Of a stretch of DNA of 50,148 nucleotides, positions 33,773 to 42,080 are shown piece after piece. Within the stretch, counting starts at the first letter, position 1. Each line of letters begins with the position of its first letter. A program made the translations under genes and the position numbers. Under the pieces are notes generated by a model that saw only the letters and a program-made list of their open reading frames with translations, was not told the origin of the DNA and searched no databases. Origin of the DNA: DATACQ01 sp036555515 (GTDB lineage: Bacteria; Desulfobacterota; Binatia; UBA9968); NCBI GenBank assembly GCA_036555515.1, contig DATBLC010000003.1, forward strand, positions 1 through 50,148, written 5' to 3'.

Positions 33773-34282
33773 ATGTTTCGTCATGTCGAACTGCCTACGC
33801 GGGTCCCTGGAAGACTGCTGCTCCACAGCATGCCGGGCCGCTTCGAAGCGATCGAAAGGGTTTGGCATCAGCTGAAACGCGATGCGGTCGGCGCCATCGT
33901 ATGTTTAACGGAAGAATACGAAATTCGCCTGAAATCCTCCAAATACGCAGAGGCGTTGGAAGCCGGGACCGTTCCCTGTTCAGTACTGCCTTTTGAAATT
34001 CGCGAAGGTGGCGTGCCTGAAGACCGGAACGCGTTCTGGTCGCTTGCGAACGATGTAGCGAATCGATTGCAGTCCGGGGAAGCGGTGCTGATTCATTGCG
34101 CGGGCGGAGTCGGCCGCACCGCGATGCTTGCCGTCTCTGTGTTGCTTGCCTTGGGCGAACCGATGAACGAGGCGGAAAGCGTAGTGTCGCGGGCGGGATC
34201 CAAGGTGGAAACAATGCCGCAGATCGAAATGCTTTCCTGGTGCGCGACGCGCGCTTCGCCGGAATCCGGTCGGGATCGATAA
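33773..34282 (+). CDS. Dual-specificity/tyrosine phosphatase-like protein
   Basis: This 169-residue cytoplasmic cysteine phosphatase has the catalytic loop HCAGGVGRTAM (CX5R). A likely general-acid aspartate lies upstream near EGGVPEDRNAF. The N-terminal GRLLLHSMPGRFEAIERVW and ICLTEEYE-type strand (GAIVCLTEEYEIRLKSSKYA) match bacterial DSP/PTP-like proteins. GGAGAG lies 6 bases before the ATG. It could dephosphorylate proteins, phosphoinositides or polyphosphates. It is convergent with the TIR gene (88 bases apart). Role unknown. Confidence 0.85.
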   Translation: MFRHVELPTRVPGRLLLHSMPGRFEAIERVWHQLKRDAVGAIVCLTEEYEIRLKSSKYAEALEAGTVPCSVLPFEIREGGVPEDRNAFWSLANDVANRLQSGEAVLIHCAGGVGRTAMLAVSVLLALGEPMNEAESVVSRAGSKVETMPQIEMLSWCATRASPESGRDR

Positions 34283-34369
34283 AAGCGCAATCACGCGAGA
34301 TCACACCACGCCGCCTGCAACCGTGGAACCTCGCCAAATCAAAGGACGTCAATCACACGCGTTGGCAGA

Positions 34370-35863
34370 TTACGCGGCGCCACGCTGCCAGCGGTCTTGA
34401 TGCTCCGATTTATCGCGGACTAATTCGGCGAAGCGATTGGTGGCCATTTCTAGAAATTCCTGGTTCAAGGGAATAATACCGGCAAGCAATTCCGGAATCT
34501 TCTCCAGGTCTTTTTTCTCGATCGCAACGTCGAGCTCGCCGGTGCCCTCCCGGTTCCTCAATCCCCGCCATTGCGCCGACATTTTTGCGAGACGTCCGGC
34601 ATCCCTCGGTGAAAATGACGCTCTTAGGACATTTTCGTCGCTCATCCCGCGCGAAAACCAATCCGTCTCGATTCGCTCCAGGGCGCAATCCAGACGCTCG
34701 ACATCGGCTTCCGTAAGGCCGCCTTTGTTGAATTTTTCAAGAACTTCCCAGCGAAAGCGAAATGCAAACCGCAAGGCTGTGACCAGGACAAAAATATTTT
34801 GCGGCATTTCCGAAGGATCCATGGCGCCGATTTCTTCGGAAAAGGTAATATAAAAGAATTCGATGGTACCTTCCCGGTTGCCGCGATGGTCAATGGCATG
34901 GACCACGGGGCGGTACATCTTTCCATCGTGCGATTGGAAGACCGCTTGTATGGGAGAAAATCTTCGCTTGGTGGCGATCTTCCGAATGACATGAAATAAC
35001 TCTTCGCGCCATCGGCCGTCTCCCGTTGATTCCTGAATCGTCGATCGGAGTTTGCCCCACGTGGAGGGAGCCTCCATGAAGTCAAAAAGTTCGAGGGCTT
35101 TGCCGTTGGCCGACAATATTTCTATCTCATCGAGATCGTCTTTGGTTTGCAAACGCGCCGGGTCTTTGATTTTCAACTTTACCCACGGCTCGAAAACTTT
35201 GTGAGTGATGGATTGCTTTAAAGGACTAATGGATCCGACAAATTCCTCGGAGAGCTTGGATATCTTGGTCGCCATGCCCGGATTTAAAGGCTTCATGCCG
35301 GGTATGGGATGCTCGTTTACGTAAACCATCTGGAGAAATTTCGATACCTCATCGAGGTTATTTACTGCGACGCCGTGGTAGCCTTCTATTTGGCTTGGAA
35401 TCTCCTCGCGATACAAACAAATTAGACGGTCGGCGGACGTCAACTGAGCCTCGAATAGCCCGGCTTCGTATAGGGGCCAGTCCAGGTCATTGGAGGGATC
35501 GGGTAGGAGCAAAATGAACCAATTCGCGTTATACACGGCATTGCGAATTTTTTCCCGCCATTTTTTCCCAGCGATTTCTTTAGTAAATGCGGCCTGATAG
35601 GTGATTTTTAGTTTCCCGGCTGCGTGAACGTTCATTAGATCAACGATCGCTTTGGCGGCAACTTCGTCTTCCTTCTTGTAGCTGAAAAACACGTTGATAA
35701 CTTGTTGGTCGAGAGCGGGCAAAAGCTTCGTGAGAGCCGCGAGCGCATCCGGATACTCTGCAAGCTCTTGACTTGCCGCCATGATCCTCTCGGATGCTCC
35801 CCGGTGGCTATCCACAAATTCCGAAATTTTATCGTCCTTAAGGAGTTGTTCCCACTTTTCCAT
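34370..35863 (-). CDS. TIR-domain protein with a central PAS-like domain
   Basis: This 497-residue cytoplasmic protein starts at the ATG at 35863 (GGGGAGG before it). Residues 55-183 form a TIR domain: INVFFSYKKEDEVAA, KKWREKIRNAVYNANWFILL, and DLDWPLYEAGLFEAQ with Glu133 in the position of the NADase catalytic glutamate. Residues 245-345 look PAS-like (IEILSANGKALELFDF, GTIEFFYITFSEEI). The C-terminal 150 residues are helical and unrecognised. Bacterial TIR proteins often degrade NAD or make cADPR signals in phage defence. No partner (SIR2, Thoeris ThsA, argonaute) is adjacent, so defence is inference only. Confidence 0.78.
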   Translation of the reverse strand: MEKWEQLLKDDKISEFVDSHRGASERIMAASQELAEYPDALAALTKLLPALDQQVINVFFSYKKEDEVAAKAIVDLMNVHAAGKLKITYQAAFTKEIAGKKWREKIRNAVYNANWFILLLPDPSNDLDWPLYEAGLFEAQLTSADRLICLYREEIPSQIEGYHGVAVNNLDEVSKFLQMVYVNEHPIPGMKPLNPGMATKISKLSEEFVGSISPLKQSITHKVFEPWVKLKIKDPARLQTKDDLDEIEILSANGKALELFDFMEAPSTWGKLRSTIQESTGDGRWREELFHVIRKIATKRRFSPIQAVFQSHDGKMYRPVVHAIDHRGNREGTIEFFYITFSEEIGAMDPSEMPQNIFVLVTALRFAFRFRWEVLEKFNKGGLTEADVERLDCALERIETDWFSRGMSDENVLRASFSPRDAGRLAKMSAQWRGLRNREGTGELDVAIEKKDLEKIPELLAGIIPLNQEFLEMATNRFAELVRDKSEHQDRWQRGAA

Positions 35864-36210
35864 AGATCCTCCCCGACGACGAGACCGATGATATGCTCTT
35901 AACAATCGAAATTTTTAGCAATTATCGTTCCAAGTGGACGAGCCTGACGTCAAGCATTCCGGCTATTGGAAAACCAGTATTTTAGGGATTCCGGCGCGGG
36001 ACCGCGCAGAAAAGAATTCTACGTCGTTTACATCATGTCCACTTTGTTACGCTAAGGCGGTATCCATTCGTATACATCTGTGTCAGGAGAGAGAGATAAA
36101 GGAGACTGGCTGGTTTTCCTCGTTGCGACCGCACGCGGCAGCGTGATAGACCCCTGCTCATGCCGAGAATAGCGCGCGCAGCAGGTCTACCATGTGATCA
36201 GGAACCTGCA

Positions 36211-37107
36211 ATGCAAACGATGATTGACCGATCGCCGTCTGGATCCGTGGTGAGATTGAAAATATATGTCGTATCCCTTGCGATTTTTCTTTCGGCCTGC
36301 GCGCCGCGCTTGGAACGCGCTTCAACAGAAGTTCCTGCCGTACGGATCGAGTCGCAGATCACGGTCATCAACGATCTGATTGAAGTAGCGCCAGTGATAA
36401 CCGCCGGCGGGCAGGCGCGTACCTTGCTGGTACTCGATATTGACGACACACTGCTTACATCTCCACAGTTTTACGGCAGCGAGCGCTGGTACGCGTGGCA
36501 AAGCGAATTGGCTGATGGAGACCCGAGAAAGGTGCGCTGCCGCTTCGACGTCATCGCGTTGAATATCGAAGCCGGCACTCTGTTGCCCACCCAAGAGGAT
36601 GGCCCCCGGCATATTAATGCCATCGCCGTCGACAAAGTCATTCTGACCGCACGCAGCCCGATGTTTCGGGGCGGCACCATCCGCGAGCTACGCAGAGCCG
36701 GCTACGTTTTGCCGGCGCCGTTGGCTGGCGGCGCCGACGGTATCGTTTACAGCTGGCCCAAAGATGGCGCAGCCAAGCCCGTAACGGTTAGTTATGACGA
36801 CGGCGTTTTCATGATCACGGGGCAGGACAAAGGTCTCTTGCTGCTCGATCTAATGGCTCGTTTGAAGATTTCCTATGAGCGCGTCGTTTTAGTCGACGAC
36901 GGGAAGAAAAATATCGAGGACATGCAAGCGGCGCTCAAAGTGCCGGGAATTGCCTACCACGGGCTTTGGTTCACTCGCATCGATAAGAAGTTAGCGAAGG
37001 GTGATATCGAGGCAGGAATCGCCGGTTGGCAGGCGTGGCGGCGCTTGTTGAGCGCGATGTCACCGGCTCGACTCGCCGATCTCGACGCGGGGCGGTGCTT
37101 CTACTGA
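36211..37107 (+). CDS. DUF2608/HAD-like lipoprotein
   Basis: This 298-residue exported protein belongs to the DUF2608 family of HAD-fold proteins. It starts at the ATG at 36211 (AGGA before it). The signal KIYVVSLAIFLSACAP has a lipobox (LSAC). The HAD nucleophile motif is LLVLDIDDTLLTS. Later VDKVILTARSPMFRGG and YERVVLVDDGKKNIEDMQAA give the threonine/serine and the DD-type metal motif of HAD phosphatases. Known relatives are mainly in Legionella and Chlamydia-type bacteria and marine species. A phosphatase role is likely, with unknown substrate. The 347-base gap before it (35864-36210) has no visible feature. Confidence 0.82.
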   Translation: MQTMIDRSPSGSVVRLKIYVVSLAIFLSACAPRLERASTEVPAVRIESQITVINDLIEVAPVITAGGQARTLLVLDIDDTLLTSPQFYGSERWYAWQSELADGDPRKVRCRFDVIALNIEAGTLLPTQEDGPRHINAIAVDKVILTARSPMFRGGTIRELRRAGYVLPAPLAGGADGIVYSWPKDGAAKPVTVSYDDGVFMITGQDKGLLLLDLMARLKISYERVVLVDDGKKNIEDMQAALKVPGIAYHGLWFTRIDKKLAKGDIEAGIAGWQAWRRLLSAMSPARLADLDAGRCFY

Positions 37108-37357
37108 CCTTCCAAGCAATTAAAAACGAAAGGGGAGGAGACTTGTATTTAACTTTGGCGCCGTCAGGCGCGGCCTCTGACTGCGGCAGCCTGTCGCAGG
37201 CCAGCAAGGAGTCGCGCTTGACCGAGTAAATTTATGTTGCAACCGATAAGACGCCGCAATCCAAATTCAGCTCAACGCCAACTCTTAGCAGGGAAAAGTA
37301 AACAGGCCTCTCAATCACAATTCGTCGCATTCGTAACAAGATTTTCTCAAGAAAGAA

Positions 37358-38125
37358 TCAAAGCGAGGGTACCGGTATATCTCCCGCGAGCCCCCAACCG
37401 ACAGCAACCTGCACACCATCCGACGAGCGCAAAATCGACCATAGCCCGTTAGAATCGTAAACCGCGATATCCGTTTTCCCGTCACCATCATAGTCCGCTG
37501 GCACAGCCACCCATGATGGCCCGTCGAAAACCTTATATGTAAGCTCTCCATCTGAAGATCGCATTATCGACCATCCTGCGGTCGAAGGGTTGTAAACTGC
37601 GATATCCGCTCTGCCATCTCCGTCATAGACCGCTGGTACAGGGGTATATCCAAAACCACCGAATGCCAAATGATTCATGAATCCCGACGCGGAACCAACA
37701 ATAAACCAGTGTCCTGTCTCCGTCTGATATACCGCCACGTCCATTTTCCCATCCCCGTCATAGTCTCCCGGCACCGGTACAAACCCAGCTCCCCCGAAGC
37801 TTGGATGAATACGAAATCCTGCCGTACTTTGCGCGATAAACCAGTTCCCGGTGCTCGTCTCGTATACCGCCGTGTCCGTCCGCCCGTCTCCGTCATAATC
37901 TCCACGCACAGGGACATATCCAGGACCACCAAATGCCAAATGTTCACCCAACCCCGTAGTCGAACCAATGAAAAACCAATGTCCCGTGCTCCTCTGATAT
38001 ATAGCTAAATCCTTCTTTCCATCCCCGTCATAGTCCCCCGGCACCGGCAGATCGCCCGAGTTTCCAAACTGAATGCAAGCATCCACGCCACATCCATCCC
38101 AGACTCCGTTACGGTTGTTATCCAA
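37358..38125 (-). CDS. FG-GAP/VCBS beta-propeller protein, 5'-truncated
   Basis: About 255 residues consist of five repeats of roughly 45 residues of type PVPGDYDGDGKxDxAVY, then a TGHWF strand, matching FG-GAP propeller blades with calcium-binding DxDGDG loops. The best start is a TTG (38125), but the frame stays open further upstream without a good start (to 38161), and no signal peptide is present. Related proteins are secreted and have a longer N-terminus (a WYLDNNRNGVWDGC-type module is seen at the edge). The 5' end meets the truncated solute-binding-protein fragment, which suggests a rearrangement. Confidence 0.75.
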   Translation of the reverse strand: MDNNRNGVWDGCGVDACIQFGNSGDLPVPGDYDGDGKKDLAIYQRSTGHWFFIGSTTGLGEHLAFGGPGYVPVRGDYDGDGRTDTAVYETSTGNWFIAQSTAGFRIHPSFGGAGFVPVPGDYDGDGKMDVAVYQTETGHWFIVGSASGFMNHLAFGGFGYTPVPAVYDGDGRADIAVYNPSTAGWSIMRSSDGELTYKVFDGPSWVAVPADYDGDGKTDIAVYDSNGLWSILRSSDGVQVAVGWGLAGDIPVPSL

Positions 38126-38151
38126 ATACCACTCTGCGGTGCCTGCGCAAT

Positions 38152-38544
38152 TTGGTTTCGTTCACAAAAGAGGACGTGGTGCAGCTTACGGGCAGCGTCG
38201 TGATTCGAGAAAGCATACTGCAAACGGAGCCAAGCGTGGTGGAGAAATTCATCAGCGCGACCTTGAAGGGGCATCTGGCCGTGCGCGAGAACCGTGCCGA
38301 GGCGATCGCAACCCTCACCCGCAACGTGAAGATTTCGGAGGCCCTTGCCGTCAAAAGTTATGACGTAATCCGTCTGGCTTTGACGGTCGATGGGGGTCTA
38401 AGCGAAGAGTCCCAGAGAAAAGCCCTTGACCTGATTCTCCAGGTGCAAGCGATCAAAGAGGTGCCGCCCCTGGAGCGATTTTTCGATTTTGCGATCCAAA
38501 AACGGTTGAGCAGCGACTTTAGGAACAGAAACTGGAAGCCGTAA
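38152..38544 (+). pseudogene. C-terminal fragment of an NMT1-type solute-binding protein
   Basis: About 130 residues match the C-terminal lobe of NMT1/SsuA-like binding proteins: QLTGSVVIRESILQTEPSVV, EKFISATLKGHLAVRENRAE, AIATLTRNVKISEALAVKSY and LDLILQVQAIKEVPPLERFF. Signal peptide and the first lobe are missing. The TTG at 38152 lies at the junction with the FG-GAP gene. It is probably a non-functional remnant. Confidence 0.72.
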
Positions 38545-38659
38545 CCCCTGGAGTACTGCGGGAATAGCACGGACGGAGAAGGGGTAGCTGTCTTTTTTCT
38601 CCGGAAAGGCCTTTGAAATAGCCGCCGATCGGCGAAGTCAATGTCGTAATCGAATTATA

Positions 38660-38693
38660 AACTCTCCTGATTTCACGAAATCACGTGAGAGTT
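38660..38693. repeat. Imperfect inverted repeat
   Basis: AACTCTC/GAGAGTT and inside it TGATTTC/GAAATCA (with an AC turn) form a 14-pair stem with a one-base and a three-base bulge. It lies in the 527-base gene-free stretch 38545-39071, about 110 bases before the larger palindrome. There is no T-run after it, so it is not a standard terminator. Confidence 0.5.
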
Positions 38694-38803
38694 CCTAAAA
38701 GCGCCCTTGGCTTACCTCCGGTGCGTCCTGAGCGCGTATCCTTATATATGTCGTGTATGGAGACCGGTAGCCGCCATCAGTTGATGCTCGCCTTTTTCAT
38801 TTT

Positions 38804-38829
38804 GACGTTTTGAGAATTCTCAAAACGTC
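38804..38829. promoter_or_regulatory. Perfect 26-bp palindrome
   Basis: The 13 bases GACGTTTTGAGAA are followed by their exact inverse complement. TTT before and AA after extend the pairing with one mismatch. It could be a dimeric regulator operator or a cruciform. No gene start lies within 240 bases on either side, so an operator role has no obvious target. Confidence 0.5.
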
Positions 38830-39071
38830 GAAGCGTCAGCGAAACGGTCGCAATTGGCGATCGCGAGCTCGAACTACTGAAGCAGTTAGTTAGGCAAATC
38901 AGGAGGGCCGAGGAAAGAGCCTGAGTTTTTGAGTTTTACGGGTCTCGTTGCAATCACACACTGTCATAGCGCGAAGACGCCACTCCGTGCGTCTCGTGAC
39001 CTCGTGCAGCTCGCGCGGATGATGACAACATTTAATGCATACGAGCCCGCGAAAAAAGGTCCTAAATTCCG

Positions 39072-39617
39072 TTACGCGACTTTAAAGACACGAGCCGAAT
39101 TCGGTTGGCCTTTTAGCGCGAGCAGTCCCAAGTCTTCAACATCTGGCATCGCCGCATCAAGACTTTGACGCACCGCTTCCGAGATCAAGAGCTGAGCTTG
39201 GAATTCCTTGGTCGCCTGTTCGAGTCTTGACGCCAGGTTCACGACATCGCCGATAATTGTGTATTCTTTGCGTTCGGTGGAGCCGACGTTTCCAGTGACG
39301 GCCTCACCCATGTGAAGCCCGATACCCACCCTTGTCGGGTGAATCTTGCCCGCCGCGTTCAGCCGCTCGAGACGCTCGAGAATTTCCAGCGAGGCGCGCA
39401 CCGCATGGCCGCAGCGCTCGGCATCCTCGATCGGAGCCCCGAAGACCGCCATGAATCCGTCGCCCAAAAATTTGTTCACGATTCCCTGGTGTTCGTTGAC
39501 AACGTCGATCATAAAGTCGAACAGCGTATTCAGATAGGCCATCACGGCTTCCGGCCTCTCGCCGGCCGCGTAGCTGCTGAAGTTGCGAATATCCAGAAAT
39601 CTTAACCGGGGTGTTGC
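39072..39617 (-). pseudogene. Adenylate cyclase catalytic domain, N-terminally truncated
   Basis: A class III nucleotidyl cyclase catalytic domain is present: FLDIRNFSSYAAGERPEAVM with the first metal aspartate, NKFLGDGFMAVFGAPIED with the second, then RVGIGLHMGEAVTGNVGSTE, RKEYTIIGDVVNLASRLEQA. The KEYT lysine and the GD aspartate indicate ATP. The frame is open back to 39617 but preceded by TGA, with no suitable start before the first metal aspartate; the first ATGs (39542-39545) would remove it. Sensor or membrane modules normally found upstream are missing. It is probably a remnant. Confidence 0.72.
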
Positions 39618-40037
39618 TCATCCGAATCGGCAATCCGGATCAGATGCTATATTTTGTGCCTGTATTCTCGAACAACATAGTAGTATTGTCCCCTGTTACC
39701 CTTCGCCATCGTGTAATGCTCTACCCACTGTGGCGTCCGTCGTTGCAACCTGTTCGTCTACCATTGAAGTCGCCGTTCTCGTGATATCTCAGAGTTCGGA
39801 ATCGCTTACAACCACGACGGCGGAAACGGCTTGGGTCTATTATTTGTCACGGGAAGTAAGAGGGTCCCTTAATGTGACTTTGGCGTCGTCAGCACCACCC
39901 CTCTCGGTGAAACAGGGCGCCGACGCCGTGCGAATCCTCTACAGACAACTTAGACATCGTTAGGTTGGAAGACTCTATGCGTCTCAGTTGGTTGAGGGGT
40001 CGATTCGAGTGAATTCATACTCCTGATTCCGCCTAAT
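39618..40037. other. Gene-free stretch
   Basis: This 420-base region between the cyclase remnant and the hydrolase has one plus-strand frame (to 39963) with no recognisable domain, ribosome site or signal peptide. I see no repeat or terminator with confidence. It could contain decayed upstream parts of the cyclase gene. Confidence 0.3.
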
Positions 40038-40928
40038 TTATTTCGCGGCCTCCGCGCACTTTTCGACAAAGGCCTTGATTACCCGATTGAACGTCTCCGG
40101 TTGTTCGCGGTAGCAGAAGTGGCCGGCCTCATTGATGACGTGCATTTCCGACCGGGGATTACTGTCGGCGATGATTTCGAACAGCGCGTGGCCGCGTTTG
40201 AGCAGCGCCGTGGGATCGTTGTAGCCCCAGACCAACATCGTCGGCTGGGTGAGCTTCCCTTGAATGATCCAATTGAGCGTCTCTTCCTTGTGCACCGCCA
40301 ACTGGGTAAAGAATTGAGTTCTTTTTAGCCCCTCATCCTCCATCTTTCTGACGGTTTCCTGGTACTTTCCGGACTTGGCGATAGCTTCACAAGTGTCCAG
40401 CCAGGTTTGAGTGATGTGGTTGGATTTGAAGGAGTAGTGCTCGATGCACCAGCGCTGGCTTTCGCGGCTCAGGCGCGGCTTCGGTGCATTGGCCATGATG
40501 TATTCCGTCTTCGATGGTCCGGGTGCAAGGGTGCCGCTGTCGACAATGACGCAAGAGCGAACCAGTTCCGGATAGTCCAAGGTGAGTCGCGTGACGACGT
40601 AGCCGCCGCGCGAGTGGCCGATGACGTGAACATTTTTGAGCCCAAGCGCCTGTAACAGGCCCGCCGCGTGCTCTACGGTCGCAGCCATGGTGTAGCCGGC
40701 GTCGGATTTCGGATTACCGGTGTAGCCTTGCCCGAGCTTATCCATGGCAATGACGCGAAACCATTGGGCGAGAACGTCGAAGTTGAATTCCCAGTCGATA
40801 GCACTCTCGCACGCGTCCGGGGTTCCCATGTGGCTGCCATGCACGAGTAACAACACTTCGCCGCTGCCCCTATCGAAATATCGGGTCCGGATTCCATCGA
40901 CGTCAATAAACTTTGGGTCGGTCATCAT
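40038..40928 (-). CDS. Alpha/beta hydrolase (meta-cleavage product hydrolase-like)
   Basis: This 296-residue soluble hydrolase starts at the ATG at 40928, with GGAGG 8 bases before. Fold motifs: GIRTRYFDRGSGEVLLLVHG, MDKLGQGYTGNP, the nucleophile elbow GHSRGGYVVTRL, WGYNDPTALLKRGHAL with the acid, and NEAGHFCYREQPETFN with the histidine. The overall form is like BphD/MhpC hydrolases, which cut carbon-carbon bonds of ring-fission products, but many similar proteins are simple esterases. It is transcribed alone and diverges from the secreted I9-like gene, 171 bases away. Confidence 0.9.
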   Translation of the reverse strand: MMTDPKFIDVDGIRTRYFDRGSGEVLLLVHGSHMGTPDACESAIDWEFNFDVLAQWFRVIAMDKLGQGYTGNPKSDAGYTMAATVEHAAGLLQALGLKNVHVIGHSRGGYVVTRLTLDYPELVRSCVIVDSGTLAPGPSKTEYIMANAPKPRLSRESQRWCIEHYSFKSNHITQTWLDTCEAIAKSGKYQETVRKMEDEGLKRTQFFTQLAVHKEETLNWIIQGKLTQPTMLVWGYNDPTALLKRGHALFEIIADSNPRSEMHVINEAGHFCYREQPETFNRVIKAFVEKCAEAAK

Positions 40929-41099
40929 GAACGTATCCTCCGTTGCGCTCGAAATAGTCGAAAACCGTATCAATTGTCAACGATCAGAAAAGAGATTGAC
41001 TAAAAAGCAAAAAGGTTTAGAGTAATCTTGAGCATGAGCAGGGGGATAATTTCTGTTCTCCGAACTCGACGGTGTTTCTAAACTGATCGAGCGAAGCAT

Positions 41100-41840
41100 G
41101 TGCTTGTGAAATTCTCTGGAAGATATTGGTTGAGACTCATTTACTCGGTCGCGCTGGTATTGCTCAGTGCGACCCTCGCTGCGGGGCAACCGGAGAGCAG
41201 AGTTCCCTCGGCGGTGATCGATCAGGTAGCTGCCGAAGGGAGTGCCCTGGTTCTGGTGGGTTTGAAGATTCCTTGGCAGACGGAATCAAGCCTTAGCGAA
41301 GCGCAGGTGCGCATCCAACGCGAAGCTATCGCCGCCATCCAGAAAGACTTTCTCGCCGAGATCGACGGCAAATCCTTTAAAGTCGTCCGGCGCTACGCGA
41401 ACATCCCAGGCATCGCTTTGGAGGTCGGCGCCGACGTCTTGGCAGAATTGGCGCGTTCGCCAAACGTGACTAATGTGCTGTTGGATCGTCCCGCGGTCGT
41501 CGGAGAGGTAGAATTCCCGTCAACGGAGAAGGTGCCGCAGCAACTGTTCAAGACCGCCGCCAGCAAGGGCACAGTACTGGTGCTCGCCGGTCTGAAGACG
41601 CCTTGGCGACGCGAAGACCAGCTGAGCGAGGAGCTTATCGCTCTGCAGAGAAAAGCGATCCTGACGGCGCAAAGCTATGTTCTAGCGGAGCTGAACGGCA
41701 CCCAATTTAATGTATTGCGCCTCTATCGCACCATCCCCGGCATCGCCCTGCGCGTCGACTTGGACGCGCTGCGCGTTTTGCAAGACTCTCCGGCGGTCAC
41801 CAACGTTTTGGCGGATCGCCCGGCCGGCGTGACACGCTAA
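41100..41840 (+). CDS. Secreted protein with two tandem I9 (subtilisin-propeptide)-like domains
   Basis: This 246-residue protein starts at a GTG (41100), with a second GTG two codons later. A signal peptide (WLRLIYSVALVLLSATLAAG) is cleaved around AAGQ. The mature part is a clear internal duplication: residues 49-132 and 159-242 align along their length, with shared VLxGLKxPW, LSE, IQREAI/LQRKAI, Y-x-x-IPGIAL, and SPxVTNVLxDRPA blocks. The pattern strongly resembles inhibitor I9 propeptides of subtilases, but no protease domain follows. It may inhibit or chaperone a separate protease. This would be an inference. Confidence 0.75.
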   Translation: MLVKFSGRYWLRLIYSVALVLLSATLAAGQPESRVPSAVIDQVAAEGSALVLVGLKIPWQTESSLSEAQVRIQREAIAAIQKDFLAEIDGKSFKVVRRYANIPGIALEVGADVLAELARSPNVTNVLLDRPAVVGEVEFPSTEKVPQQLFKTAASKGTVLVLAGLKTPWRREDQLSEELIALQRKAILTAQSYVLAELNGTQFNVLRLYRTIPGIALRVDLDALRVLQDSPAVTNVLADRPAGVTR

Positions 41841-42080
41841 GGCTTAACGTCATCGCTTGGTCGCCCTTCGGCGCGCGTCGCGCCAACAGGCACAGATACC
41901 GGAACTAAGCCGTTAGAGACAGCAACTCAAAAACCAAGGGACGAGCCCTTCCAAAGCGCAGGCATAATTCTCCGTCGACATTGACGGAGCGATAACGCAG
42001 CAGAGTTAGAATTTTAACCTGCTGATGAACGTTTCCGGCGCTCCAATACTCCAACATTCCATTACTTCGTTTTTTTCTGT

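Noticed and set aside
36160..36210. Start of the HAD lipoprotein at 36160
   Set aside because: This would put 17 polar residues before the lipoprotein signal; the ATG at 36211 has an AGGA site and gives a normal signal peptide.
37358..38125. CRISPR-like periodic DNA repeats
   Set aside because: The periodicity (about 135 bases) comes from the coding of FG-GAP protein repeats; DNA units are not identical and there are no spacers.
39583..39963. Plus-strand open frame of 126 codons
   Set aside because: No recognisable domain, no ribosome site, and it overlaps the 5' part of the cyclase remnant in antisense.
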